A stretch of 64,000 bases of DNA from the NCBI RefSeq assembly GCF_012940005.1, contig NZ_SPMX01000022.1:82802-146801 (forward strand), given 5' to 3'. Positions 1-12,526 of this stretch are shown here, piece by piece; the stretch's first letter is position 1; every line of letters begins with the position of its first letter. Position numbers and translations under genes: made by a program. The notes beneath the pieces were generated by a model that worked only from the letters and a program-made list of their open reading frames with translations, was not told the DNA's origin and ran no database searches. This stretch comes from Candidatus Accumulibacter contiguus. GTDB lineage: Bacteria; Pseudomonadota; Gammaproteobacteria; Burkholderiales; Rhodocyclaceae.

Positions 1-2
1 CG

Positions 3-1558
3 GTTGCCAAGGCCTTCGCCGGCAACCAGTACGTGCTCAAGGATCTCTATCGCGCCACTGCCCAGCAGGTCTTCGAAGCCCTGTTCTTCGATCGTTACCG
101 CTTCATGCACCTGGCCGGACATGGGGTCGTCCGGGACAAGGACAGCGGCCTGACCGGCATGGTCCTCGGGCCGAAGACCTGTCTCACCGCGGCGCAGGTG
201 GGCAAGCTCAGGCACGTGCCGGAATTTGTCTTCATCAACTGCTGCCATCTCGGCGACATGCAGGCCGATGCGCAGCCGCGCTGGGGCGAACTGGCTGCCA
301 ACCTCGCCACACAGTTCATCGAGATGGGCTGCAAGGCCGTCATCGCCGCCGGTTGGGCGGTCGACGACCATGCCGCCGAAACCTTTGCGCAGGCGTTCTA
401 CACCGCCATGCTGGATGGAAAACGCTTTGGCCACGCGCTGTTACTGGCGCGTAACGAGACCTACCGGCGATATCCACACAGCAATACCTGGGGCGCCTAC
501 CAGGCCTACGGCGACGAGCGCTACCAGTTCCCCGGTGCGAGCGCCGACGATGTGACTGCTGACTACGTCCACCCCAGCCATCTCGTTGCCGACCTCGACA
601 TGCTCGGTTCCCGTCTGCGCCAGGCGACGACCAGCGAACAGCAGGGCTACTATCGCAAGCAGATCGAGGCAATCGAAAACGCTGCGCGCAGCCCTGACTT
701 CCAGTGCGCCAGCGTCAGGGAAAAACTCGCCAGCGCCTGGGCTGAACTCGGCGACATCGAACGCGCGATCGGCCACTACCGCGCCGCACTGGTCATGGAA
801 GACGCGCAGGTCAGCCTGCAAGCGCTGGAGCAACTCGCCAGCCTGGAAGCGCGCCACGGCGCCAGCTTGCTCGCGGCCAGGGAGGAGGAAAAGCACCCTG
901 CGGGTGCCGACTTCATGGATCGAGCCTTGACGCGCCTGAAGCTGTTGATCGACATCGGAGTGACCGCCGAGCGTCTGTCGCTGCTCGCTTCGCTCTGCAA
1001 ACGCCGCGCCCAGACCATTTTGCTGGGCGGGAAGCGTACAAAGATCGAGCAGTCCTTGGTCGAGATGCGAGACGCTTACTGGCGCGCTTCGGAACACGCG
1101 CATCAACGCACCGGCGAATGGGATTACGACCCGCTGTTCAAGGCTCTGGACGGCAATGTTCTGCTCGCTGCCAGGGGTAGGCGCGATGACTTCGACGCGC
1201 GTGTGGGCCAGCTTGCCGGACTGCTGCAAGCCGGCACCGAAAACGCCCGGCGCCGCTTTGCGAAGAATCGGGATTTCTTCCCTGCACTGGCCAAAGTCGA
1301 GGCGGACAGGATAGACGCACTCTGGGCCTGCTACGACGGGCGCACCCAGGCAGCCATCGTCCAACCTGCAGTACTCGGCGCGCTGGTCACCGCTTACCGC
1401 GATGTGCTCAAGCGTCAGGGCAGCGACCGCGAGCAGGATGCGGTGGTCGATCAGCTGCAGTTCCTGATCGACATGCTGCCGGCGGGTGACGAGTCCGATC
1501 CGGTAAAGGGGGCTTTGACCAGTCTGATCGAAGGCATCAGGACAGGTTTGGTACGATC

Positions 1559-1562
<4 letters not shown>
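3..1562 (+). CDS. CHAT-domain (caspase-like) protein, 5'-truncated
   Basis: The reading frame is open from base 3, so the N-terminus lies outside the window. The visible part starts inside a CHAT protease domain. The catalytic His is in the LAGHG motif near base 120, and the catalytic Cys is in FINCCHLGD near base 240. After about 170 residues comes a long alpha-helical, TPR-like C-terminal region of some 340 residues with no further recognisable domain. CHAT proteins are caspase-like peptidases often fused to TPRs and used in bacterial conflict or cell-death pathways. The substrate here is unknown. The stop overlaps the next ATG (ATGA), implying translational coupling to the DUF3617 gene. 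Confidence 0.8.
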
Positions 1563-3178
<1,616 letters not shown>

Positions 3179-3256
3179 GGAAGAGCGCCGCAAGCCGCAT
3201 CGACCGCAGCGAACACCAAGGGCATGCGTCCATCCATTCTCGAAGTGCCTTGCGCT

Positions 3257-4827
<1,571 letters not shown>

Positions 4828-4831
<4 letters not shown>

Positions 4832-6387
4832 GGTCGCGGGTGGAGTGGAAGGAGAACGCGAACGCGGCAGCCGCGCACTGCTGCGGGTCCGATTTCGATG
4901 TAGCCGCCGTGGTCAGCCGCCACCTGCTGCGCCGACGATAGACCGGTTCCCAGGTGTCCGCCGCCACGCTTGGTGGTGTGGAATGGCTCGAAGACCTTGA
5001 GATGTTGGGAGTTGTCGATGCCGGGCCCGGAGTCTTCGATGAGCACCTCGATTTCCCCCCGCCGCTCCTTGCTCGCCAGCGTCAGTTCGCGCTCGCGGCA
5101 GCCGCGCACGTTCATCGCCTCGATGGCATTGTCGATCAGCGCCTTGAACAGCGAGCGCAGTTTGTTCGGTGCTCCCTGCAACGCCGGCAGCATGGCCTGC
5201 GGTTTCCAGCTCACCGTGATGCCGGCCGCGAGCAGGTGGCTGGTCGAGAGATCGAGGACGTCACGCAGCAGTTCGTTGAGGTTGACCGGGCCGATCGCTT
5301 CGCGCGTCTCGCCGGGAATCATCGAACGGAGCTCTTCGAGAGCCTGCTGCCCGGCCGCGATGGCCTCCACGAGGGCCACCGACATGGGGTCGGTTTCCCC
5401 TTTGCGTCGCGCCAGCATGGCGACCACCGAGGCCATCATGTTGAGTGGTCCCTCGATCCGGAAGGTGGCCGCGGCGAGACTCTCGCGCAAGGCCAGGACG
5501 CGATCCTCATCGGCCATCACTGCCTGCAGCGCGGCAACACGGACTTTTTCCTGCTGCGCGCGCAGGCTGGTAATCTCCTTCGCAACCAGCAGCAGGTAAT
5601 CGCGACGGCGTCCGGCAAGGAAGGCATCGGCGGTGCTGTCGTCCTCACGCACGCGACTGCCGGAACACGAAAACCAGCGCGGCGTGTTGCCGCCGGGACG
5701 ATCGATGCGCACTTCGCGATCGAGAAAGAGGTAGCCCGAGGTGCGCCGCCCCTTTCCTGATTCGAGTTCGAGACTCGCACGGATCGCCGACATCAGCATC
5801 GGCGCCGGCTCCGCCATTCCCAGATCGGCCTGCAGCTTCTTGTATTCGTGGTTGTCGAGCACGACGCGGTCATCGACGTCGAGCAGAGCGATGACCACCG
5901 GCGCTGCGTCGACCACCGACTCGATCAGGGCTTTCTGGTTTCTGACCTGGTATTCCAGGCGATGGACTTCGGTGATGTCGCGATGCATTCCGAGGTAATT
6001 GAGAACCTTCCCATGCGCATCGACGATGGGGGAGATGCTCAACTCGGCGAGATATTGGCTGCCATCCTTGTGCCGATTGATCAGGCGGCCGGTCCACACC
6101 TCGCCCTGCGAGATCTTCTGCCACAGTGACTGGTACAGTGCGGGCGGCATGGTCTTGTTGGAAAGGATCGACTGGTTCTTGCCGATCGCCTCGTCGGTTG
6201 TGTAACCGGTGACGCGGGTAAACGCGGGATTCACGTAGAGAATGTTGCCGTGCACGTCGGTGATCGAGATCGCCATGTCGGCCTGGCTGACGGTGTGCTG
6301 GAACACCTGCGGCGGGAGGCCCGGAGCGAGCGCGTCCGCCATCCACGGCGCGCTTGCGGCCGCTGTCTTGAGTTGTTCATTCGCCAT
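4828..6387 (-). CDS. nifL: NifL, redox/nitrogen-responsive antagonist of NifA
   Basis: A 519-residue protein. It has an N-terminal PAS domain (ISITDVHGNILYVNPAF, about residues 35-150, the FAD-binding redox sensor in the family), a second PAS region, and a C-terminal GHKL ATP-binding domain (EDSGPGIDN, KRGGGHLGTGLSSA). The family binds and inhibits NifA when oxygen or fixed nitrogen is present. In the helical segment where kinases carry the phospho-acceptor His, the sequence reads ATFRIEGPLNMM with no His, consistent with control by protein contact rather than phosphotransfer. It is upstream of and overlaps nifA. The 340-bp gap to divergent rnfG carries the nif regulatory sites. Confidence 0.95.
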
Positions 6388-6426
6388 CTCGCGTCATCCC
6401 CGGGATCAACTGTTCTCCCGGAACAA

Positions 6427-6442
6427 AGCAGATTCCGTGCCG
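6427..6442 (-). promoter_or_regulatory. possible sigma54 promoter of nifLA
   Basis: On the minus strand the sequence is CGGCAC-GGAAT-CTGCT. It keeps the invariant GG and GC at the correct 10-nt spacing of a -24/-12 element, with two deviations from TGGCAC-N5-TTGCW. It lies 40 bp upstream of the nifL ATG. The spacer GGAAT is identical to that of the rnf and nifV promoters. This is weaker evidence than for the rnf promoter. Confidence 0.4.
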
Positions 6443-6484
6443 ACCTTGATTCGGCAATGGTTTTCACCTCGTCTTGTCGTGTTT

Positions 6485-6500
6485 TGTAGGATTTGCGACA
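6485..6500. promoter_or_regulatory. NifA upstream activator site TGT-N10-ACA
   Basis: A perfect TGT-AGGATTTGCG-ACA motif, the palindromic consensus bound by NifA. It lies about 114 bp upstream of the rnf -24 element, a usual distance for activation by DNA looping. Because the site is symmetrical it could also act on the leftward nifLA candidate promoter, though that one is only about 43 bp away. Confidence 0.8.
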
Positions 6501-6613
6501 TCGCTTGGGTCGGCTTCGGCTGCCTCGCGCAGCCCGCTGTCAGCAGAAAAACTTCCATCCTGGTGCGGGCTTACGATCACTTGCACAGCTTTGGTGTGCA
6601 CTTGCAGCAAGCA

Positions 6614-6628
6614 TGGCACGGAATATGC
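6614..6628 (+). promoter_or_regulatory. sigma54 (-24/-12) promoter of the rnf operon
   Basis: TGGCAC-GGAAT-ATGC matches the -24/-12 consensus TGGCAC-N5-TTGC at all positions but one. It lies 104 bp upstream of the rnfG ATG and downstream of a perfect NifA site, so the rnf operon is expected to be switched on with nitrogen fixation. Confidence 0.8.
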
Positions 6629-6731
6629 GGGGCATCAGGCAACGCATGGACCAGATGATCATGAACCCTCCCGACACCTTACTTCCCGGCATGGCCGCAA
6701 TGACGCCCGTTGCACCCCAGAGGAGTCCTCG

Positions 6732-7332
6732 ATGAAACCGCGAACCCTGGTTCACGGTGCCATCCTCGGCGCTTTCTGCCTGGGCTTCGGCATCGTCCTG
6801 GCGGTGACCGACAGGATCACGACCGACGACATCGCCGCGCGCGCCCTCGAGGATCGCCAGAATTCCCTGAGTCAGGTGCTTGCTGGTGCCAGCCACGACA
6901 ACAACCCGGCGATCGACACGGTGCTCGTGAAGAATGCCGAAGAGCGGGAGATCACGGCCTATCGCGCCCGCCTGAAAGGCAGGGTGACCGGCGTTGCCTA
7001 CGAGATCTACGGCAGTGGCTACGCTGGCGAAATGAAGTTGATGATGGGCGTCGATGCCGATGGCCAGGTGCTCGGCGTGCGTGCTCTGGCACACCATGAA
7101 ACCCCCCGGTCTTGGCGACAAGATCGAGGAGAAGAAGGGCGACTGGATTCTCCGCTTCACCGGTCTGTCGCTGCAAAATCCTCTGCCCGGGCGCTGGAAG
7201 GTAAAAAAGGACGGCGGCCAGTTCGATCAGTTTGCCGGCGCCACGATCACCCCGCGCGGCGTCGTCGCCGCTGTCCGCGGTGGCCTCGAATTCTTTGCCG
7301 CCCACAAGGCGAGCTTGCTGGAGACGAACTGA
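6732..7332 (+). CDS. rnfG: RnfG, FMN-binding electron-transport subunit, frameshifted
   Basis: A subunit of the membrane Rnf complex, which drives low-potential electrons toward nitrogenase. The N-terminal membrane anchor ([20 protein letters not shown]) is followed by a periplasmic FMN domain ending in [13 protein letters not shown], whose Thr would carry covalent FMN. After LAHHETP the frame breaks. The sequence continues as [17 protein letters not shown] in the next frame if one C is removed from the run of six at 7102-7107. The start at 6732 follows AGAGGAG. It is the first gene of the operon; rnfE begins 2 bp downstream. Reconstructed length of about 200 residues is normal. Confidence 0.88.
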
Positions 7333-7333
7333 A

Positions 7334-8008
7334 ATGGCGAATGCCTATACCAACATCGTCCGGGATGGACTCTGGGACAACAACGGCGTCTTCAGCATGC
7401 TGCTGGGGATGTGCCCGACGATGGCGATGACCACCAGCGCCACCAATGGCTTCGGAATGGGCCTGGCGACCGCAGCAGTGATGGCGGCATCGAGTCTGCT
7501 GGTCGCTGCTTTTCGCAACGCGATTACCCAGGAAGTACGCATTCCGGTGTTCATCCTCATCGTCGCAACGATGGTGACACTGGTCGATCTCGCGATGAAC
7601 GCCTGGATGCACGAGCTCTACAAGGTGCTTGGCCTGTTCATCCCGCTGATCGTCTCCAATTGCCTGCCGCTCGCACGTCTGGAAGCCTTTGCCGCCAAGG
7701 CGCCGATCGTCCCCGCGTTTCTCGACGGCCTGTGCATGGGGCTGGGGTTCACCATCGCGCTCACCGCGATCGGCGCAGTTCGCGAGATTGCCGGTTCCGG
7801 TACGCTGTTTGCGGATGCCTCGCTACTTTTTGGACCTTTTTTCAAGTTCATGGAGTTGCGGCTGCTGCCTGCGGATATGGGTGTGTTGATGATGATTCTG
7901 CCGCCCGGAGGTTTTCTGGTGACCGGTCTCCTGGTCGTCGTCAAGCGCCTGCTGGATCTGCGTGCCGGCAAGGAGATCCAGATGAGCGGCGCGCACGCGG
8001 TCGCCTGA
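7334..8008 (+). CDS. rnfE: RnfE, membrane subunit of the Rnf complex
   Basis: A 224-residue integral membrane protein with about six hydrophobic segments and RnfE/NqrD signatures (LWDNNGVFSMLLGMCPTMAM, IPLIVSNCLP). The conserved Cys in helices 1 and 4 (MCPT, SNCLP) are those proposed to hold the intramembrane iron-sulfur centre together with RnfA. It starts with ATG at 7334, one base after the rnfG stop. In most species rnfE is last or near-last in the operon; here it is second. Confidence 0.95.
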   Translation: MANAYTNIVRDGLWDNNGVFSMLLGMCPTMAMTTSATNGFGMGLATAAVMAASSLLVAAFRNAITQEVRIPVFILIVATMVTLVDLAMNAWMHELYKVLGLFIPLIVSNCLPLARLEAFAAKAPIVPAFLDGLCMGLGFTIALTAIGAVREIAGSGTLFADASLLFGPFFKFMELRLLPADMGVLMMILPPGGFLVTGLLVVVKRLLDLRAGKEIQMSGAHAVA

Positions 8009-8028
8009 ACCAGAACAAGGAAATCACC

Positions 8029-8523
8029 ATGATCCGGCTTTCCGACCGCAATACCGTCGAGGGTATCGTCCGCGTCGTCGAGGTACAGGACGGCGTGCTC
8101 TGGCTGCAACCCGAGCAGACGTCGACCTGCGGAAGCTGCGCCTCCGCCGGACAATGCGGCAAGGGAATCGGCAGCCTGGCCAGACGCAACGAGGCCAGAC
8201 GCTTTTCGATTGCCCATCAGGACGGGCTCGGGCTCGGGGTCGGTGAGCGCATCGTCGTCGGCATCGCGCCGCGGATTCTGGTCAAGGCAGCGCTGATCGC
8301 CTATGGTCTGCCGCTGACGACGGCGCTTGCCGCCGCCGGGATTGCACAATCCTGGTTCGGCGGCGACCTCGCCACCCTGCTTGCCGCCGCCACCGGTCTG
8401 GCCTGCGGCTTGTGGATGGCGCGCCTCGGTGCCCGGCGTCTGTCGGCAAGCGGCGAGCTGGCGCCACGCTTTCTGCGCCGGGCGAAGCCGGGTGAATCGG
8501 ATGGCGGAAAGAGCGAATCATGA
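8029..8523 (+). CDS. RseC/MucC-family protein in the rnf operon
   Basis: A 164-residue protein with a small N-terminal domain carrying the Cys cluster CGSCASAGQC. Two transmembrane helices follow (LVKAALIAYGLPLTTALAAA and LATLLAAATGLACGLW). This is the SoxR-reducing-system RseC architecture. RseC-like proteins help Rnf/Rsx complexes; in E. coli rseC and rsx reduce SoxR, but here the context is nif, so a role in Rnf assembly or electron exit is the better guess. It overlaps rnfA by 4 bp. The position between rnfE and rnfA is unusual. Confidence 0.85.
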   Translation: MIRLSDRNTVEGIVRVVEVQDGVLWLQPEQTSTCGSCASAGQCGKGIGSLARRNEARRFSIAHQDGLGLGVGERIVVGIAPRILVKAALIAYGLPLTTALAAAGIAQSWFGGDLATLLAAATGLACGLWMARLGARRLSASGELAPRFLRRAKPGESDGGKSES

Positions 8524-9101
8524 AAGAGTATGCCTTGATGATGATCGGCGCAGCCCTGGTCAACAACGTGATCCTGGCCCGCTTCCTCGGCCTGTGCTCG
8601 TTCATGGGAGTCACCACGCGCATCGACACCGCCGCCGGCATGGGGCTGGCAACGACCTTCGTGATCACCGTGTCGTCGATGGCCGACTGGGCGGTTCAGA
8701 CTTATCTGCTGGCGCCTTACGGCCTCGGATTTCTGCGGACGGTGACCTTCATTCTAGTGATCGCCAGTGCCGTCCAGTTCACCGAACTGACCGTCCGCAA
8801 GGTTTCGCCGTCGCTATTCCAGATGCTCGGCATCTACCTGCCGCTGATCACCACCAACTGCGCCGTGCTCGGCGTTGCCCTGTTGCTGGTCGAAAGCCAC
8901 ATGAATTTCCTGGCAAGCACGCTCTTCGCCTTCGCCTCTTCTCTGGGCTACAGCCTGGTGATGGTGATTTTTGCCGGGTTGCGCGAGCGCCTGGCGCTGG
9001 CGCCGGTACCGCGTCTGTTCGCGGGGCCGCCGATCGGCTTCATCGTCGCCAGTCTGCTGGCGATGGCGTTCATGGGTTTTTCCGGTATCAGCACCGGTTG
9101 A
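8520..9101 (+). CDS. rnfA: RnfA, membrane subunit of the Rnf complex
   Basis: A 193-residue integral membrane protein with six hydrophobic helices and strong RnfA signatures (NNVILARFLGLCSFMGV near the N-terminus, YLPLITTNCAVLG mid-protein). The Cys in GLCSF and TNCAV are the conserved pair shared with RnfE. The ATG overlaps the end of the rseC-like gene, and rnfB follows after 13 bp with a good AAGGAG ribosome site. Length matches the family. Confidence 0.96.
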   Translation: MKEYALMMIGAALVNNVILARFLGLCSFMGVTTRIDTAAGMGLATTFVITVSSMADWAVQTYLLAPYGLGFLRTVTFILVIASAVQFTELTVRKVSPSLFQMLGIYLPLITTNCAVLGVALLLVESHMNFLASTLFAFASSLGYSLVMVIFAGLRERLALAPVPRLFAGPPIGFIVASLLAMAFMGFSGISTG

Positions 9102-9114
9102 CAAGGAGATCGTC

Positions 9115-9642
9115 ATGTGGATTGCCGTCCTGAGTCTGACCTTTCTGGGGCTCGCCCTCGGTACGCTGCTCGGCGTCGCCGCACGCTACCTGGCGGTCGA
9201 GGAAAACCCTCTCGAAGCCGAATTGCAGGCCCTCTTGCCGGGCTCGCAATGCGGCCAGTGCGGCTTCGTCGGTTGTGCGCAGGCGGCAGCCGCTCTGGCT
9301 CGCGGCGAAGCCGCGGCGACGCTCTGCCCGCCGGGCGGACGCGCCGTCGCCGAAGCCATTGCCGCCAGACTCGGGATCAAGATCGACCTCTCGGCGGTAC
9401 AGGATGACGGTCCATTGCTCGCCTTCGTCGCCGAGGAGATCTGCACCGGTTGCTGCAGATGCAGCAAGGTCTGCCCGACCGACGCGATCATCGGTGCTGC
9501 CAAGCAGATTCACAACGTCATTCGCGAAGCCTGCACGGGTTGTGGCGCCTGCGTAGAACGCTGCCCGACCGAGGCCATCGGGCTGCTGCCGGTACCCGTC
9601 ACCGTGCCGCACTGGATCTGGCCAAAACCCGCCATTACCTGA
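9115..9642 (+). CDS. rnfB: RnfB, iron-sulfur subunit
   Basis: A 175-residue protein. An N-terminal transmembrane helix is followed by a Cys motif (CGQCGFVGC...C) for one 4Fe-4S cluster, then two ferredoxin motifs CTGCCRCSKVCP and CTGCGACVERCP. RnfB takes electrons from the cytoplasmic donor or passes them on. The ATG at 9115 has AAGGAGAT upstream. It lies between rnfA and rnfC as in most rnf operons. Confidence 0.95.
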   Translation: MWIAVLSLTFLGLALGTLLGVAARYLAVEENPLEAELQALLPGSQCGQCGFVGCAQAAAALARGEAAATLCPPGGRAVAEAIAARLGIKIDLSAVQDDGPLLAFVAEEICTGCCRCSKVCPTDAIIGAAKQIHNVIREACTGCGACVERCPTEAIGLLPVPVTVPHWIWPKPAIT

Positions 9643-9653
9643 AGGAAACCCGC

Positions 9654-11148
9654 ATGGGACTGATCGAACGCTTTTTCAAGGAACCGCGCTGGGGTGTCCA
9701 TCCCGACGACCACAAGCGGCCGGCAGCGGACGCCCCGCTGCGCGTTCTGCCGAGACCGGCGCGTGTCTACCTGCCATTGCAGCAGCATGTGGGGGGGGGC
9801 TGCACGGCCAGTGGTCCTGGTCGGGCAGAAAGTTCTGAAAGGGCAGTTGCTTGCGCAGTCACAGGTCCACATTTCGGCGCCGATTCATGCCCCGGTTTCC
9901 GGTCGCGTGACGGCCATCGGTGAAGTCACTGCCCCGCATCCCTCGGGACTGGGTCTTGCCGCGATCACCGTCGAATCCGACGATACGGATCGCTGGATCG
10001 AGACCGACCCGGTCGCCGATCCCTTTGCCCTGGCGCCCGAGGAAATCGCACGACGCACCGCGGCAGCCGGTGTCGTCGGCCTCGGCGGCGCCACCTTCCC
10101 GGCGGCGGTCAAGTTTGCGCTCGGCAAGCGCCTGGCCGTACACACACTGATCGTCAATGGCGGCGAGTGCGAACCCTATCTGTCCAGCGACGACCGCATC
10201 ATGCGTGACTTTGCGGAACAGGTGGTCGAAGGCGCGCGCATCATCATGCACGCGATTGGCGCCCGCGATGCCCTGGTCGGCATCGAGGACAACAAGCCGG
10301 AAGCCATGGCGGCGATGGCCGTGGCTGCCGCAGCTTTCCCTGAAGTGAAGATTCGGCCGGTGCCAGCACGTTATCCGATGGGTTCGGACAAACAACTGAT
10401 CGAGACCCTGACCGGCAAGGAAGTGCCAGCGGACGCCCGTGCCGCAGAGGTCGGGGTACTGGTGCACAACGTCTCCACCTGCGCTGCCGTGTACAAGGCC
10501 ATTCGTCTCGGGCAGCCGCTGGTCGAGCGAATCGTCACCATCAACGGTGCTGCGGTGGCTGAGCCGGGCAATATTTTTGCGCCGCTGGGCTGCCTGGTCG
10601 ACGATCTTCTGGCGTACTGCGGCCTCAAGGAAGTGCCGGCACGGCTGATTCTCGGTGGCCCGATGATGGGTACCCTCCTGCTGCATGGTCGCGTACCTCT
10701 GGTCAAGGGGGCCAGCGGAATCCTCGCCTTCACCGCCGCCGAGGCGGCAGTTCCCGAGGCCGGTCCCTGCATCCGCTGCGGCTCCTGCACACGTGCCTGC
10801 CCGATGGGTCTGCTGCCACTGGAAATGGCCGCGCACATCCGCGCCGGCGACCTCGACGGCGCCGTCGGATATTCGCTCAGCGACTGCATTTCCTGCGGCT
10901 GTTGTGCCTATGTGTGTCCGTCGCACATTCCCCTGGTCCAGTACTTCAGCCACGCCAGGGGCGAGCTGTCAGCGCGCGAGCGCGCCCGCCTGCGTACCGA
11001 GGCAGGCAAACGTCTGGCCGAGGCTCGCCTCGCCCGTCTCGAACGCGATGCCAGGGAAAAGGCCGAGGTGGCCGCGCGCCGCAAGGCCGAGCGCACTGCC
11101 GCCAAGGCCCGCTCCGGCACTGTGAAACCCGAAGAGGAAACGACATGA
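9654..11148 (+). CDS. rnfC: RnfC, NADH/flavin/iron-sulfur subunit, frameshifted
   Basis: The peripheral subunit of Rnf that binds NAD(H) and FMN. The N-terminal 45 residues (MGLIERFFKEPRWGVHPDDHK) are in one frame; the rest (GQKVLKGQLLAQ, VVGLGGATFPAAVKF, IVNGGECEPYLSSDDR) is in another. The frames join if one G is removed from the run of nine at 9791-9799. Two C-terminal 4Fe-4S motifs are present (CIRCGSCTRACP, CISCGCCAYVCP), then a short Ala/Glu/Lys-rich tail. Reconstructed length is about 497 residues. The stop overlaps the rnfD ATG. Confidence 0.92.
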
Positions 11149-12221
11149 GTTCGGGGTCGATCGAGAAGCCGGTTGCGGCACCGTACGCGGCTACGTCGAA
11201 CAGCGTGCGCCGGGTCATGGTCATCGTCATGGCCGCCCTGGTGCCGGCCACCCTGTTCGGCTTCTGGCTCTACGGCTGGCCGGCCGTCTATCTCTGGATG
11301 ATCAGCGTGGCTGCCGCGGCACTCGGCGAAGCCTTCTGTCTGCGCCTGATGGGGCGCGACGCCAGGACGGTGCTCGGTGACGGATCGGCATGGTTGACCG
11401 GCTGGCTGCTCGCCCTGTCGCTGCCCCCCTGGGCGCCATGGTGGATTGGCGTCTGCGGCGGCTTGTTTGCCACGGTACTCGGCAAGCAGGTCTTCGGTGG
11501 CCTCGGGCAGAACCTCTTCAACCCGGCGATGGTCGGGCGGGTGGCGTTGCTGATTTCCTTCCCGGTGCAGATGACCGCCTGGGTCGCGCCGCTGCCGATC
11601 TTCGATGCCGCTGCGCCGGGGCCCATTGCCGCGCTGGCGATCACCCTCAAGGGCATGCAGCCCGCCTTCGACGCGGTCGCCAGCGCTTCGCTGCTCGGCT
11701 TTGCCAAGACCGAGATGGCGCGCGGCGTCGACCTCGCCCACTCCCTGCTGCAGGCGCCATTGCAGGCCTGGTACGGCAGCCGGCCGGGCAGCCTCGGCGA
11801 AACGGCCTCCTGGCTGATCGTTGCCGGCGGCGTGGCGATGATCTGCCTGCGCACCATCACCTGGCATATCCCGGTAGCGATGCTGCTGGGCATCGCCGTT
11901 CCGGCGGCGCTCCTGCACGCCGTCGATCCGGCGCGCTACCTGGACGCCGGAACGCATCTGCTGTCCGGTGGAGCGATGCTCGGCGCCTTCTTCATCGCCA
12001 CCGACTATGTGACTTCGCCCAATACGCCGCGCGGACAGATCGTCTTCGGCACTGGCTGCGGTGTGCTGACCTACGTCATCCGCACCTGGGCAGGCTACCC
12101 GGAGGGCGTGGCCTTCGCCGTACTGCTGATGAACTCCTTGACTCCGGTCATCGACAGCTATATCAAGCCGCGCATCTACGGACGCGATCGCCGTGGCGCG
12201 GCTCTTGAACCAGGGAAATAA
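11145..12221 (+). CDS. rnfD: RnfD, membrane flavoprotein subunit
   Basis: A 358-residue protein with about ten transmembrane helices. The family signatures FGGLGQNLFNPAMVGRVALLISFP and GAFFIATDYVTSP are present; the Thr in DYVTSP is the expected covalent FMN site. RnfD and RnfG carry the flavins of the electron path across the membrane. It starts at 11145, overlapping the rnfC stop by 4 bp, and is followed closely by rnfH. Confidence 0.95.
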   Translation: MSSGSIEKPVAAPYAATSNSVRRVMVIVMAALVPATLFGFWLYGWPAVYLWMISVAAAALGEAFCLRLMGRDARTVLGDGSAWLTGWLLALSLPPWAPWWIGVCGGLFATVLGKQVFGGLGQNLFNPAMVGRVALLISFPVQMTAWVAPLPIFDAAAPGPIAALAITLKGMQPAFDAVASASLLGFAKTEMARGVDLAHSLLQAPLQAWYGSRPGSLGETASWLIVAGGVAMICLRTITWHIPVAMLLGIAVPAALLHAVDPARYLDAGTHLLSGGAMLGAFFIATDYVTSPNTPRGQIVFGTGCGVLTYVIRTWAGYPEGVAFAVLLMNSLTPVIDSYIKPRIYGRDRRGAALEPGK

Positions 12222-12235
12222 GCGGGAGAAGAAAC

Positions 12236-12514
12236 ATGCAGATCGGAGTTGCCTATTCGGAAGCGGGCCAGCAGTTATGGCTCACCATCGAAGTCCCGGA
12301 GGGGTCGAGCGTGCGCGATGCGATTGTCAAGTCCGGCATCCTGCAGACATTCCCGACGATCGATCTGGAAACGCAGAAAGTGGGCGTCTTCGGCCGCCTG
12401 GTCAAGCCCGATATGGCGCTCAGGCCGGGCGACCGGGTCGAGATCTACCGCCCCATCACCTGCGATCCACAAACCGTGCCGCGTCGGGATAGCACCAGCG
12501 ACGACGACGAGTAG
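12236..12514 (+). CDS. rnfH: RnfH, ubiquitin-fold protein of the rnf operon
   Basis: A 92-residue protein of the RnfH (UPF0125) family: a beta-grasp fold with VPEGSSVRDAIVKSGIL, VGVFGRLVKPDMALRPGDRVEIYRP and an acidic tail. Its presence at the end of rnf operons is typical of nif-linked Rnf systems; the exact role is unknown. It is the last gene of this operon and converges on nifM with only 12 bp between the stops. I see no clear hairpin terminator between them. Confidence 0.92.
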   Translation: MQIGVAYSEAGQQLWLTIEVPEGSSVRDAIVKSGILQTFPTIDLETQKVGVFGRLVKPDMALRPGDRVEIYRPITCDPQTVPRRDSTSDDDE

Positions 12515-12526
12515 GGGGATTCGGCC

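Noticed and set aside
6474..7430. 318-codon frame starting upstream of rnfG
   Set aside because: Its first 80 codons cover the sigma54 promoter and NifA site. Only the rnfG part is coding, and the end is out of frame after the C-run.
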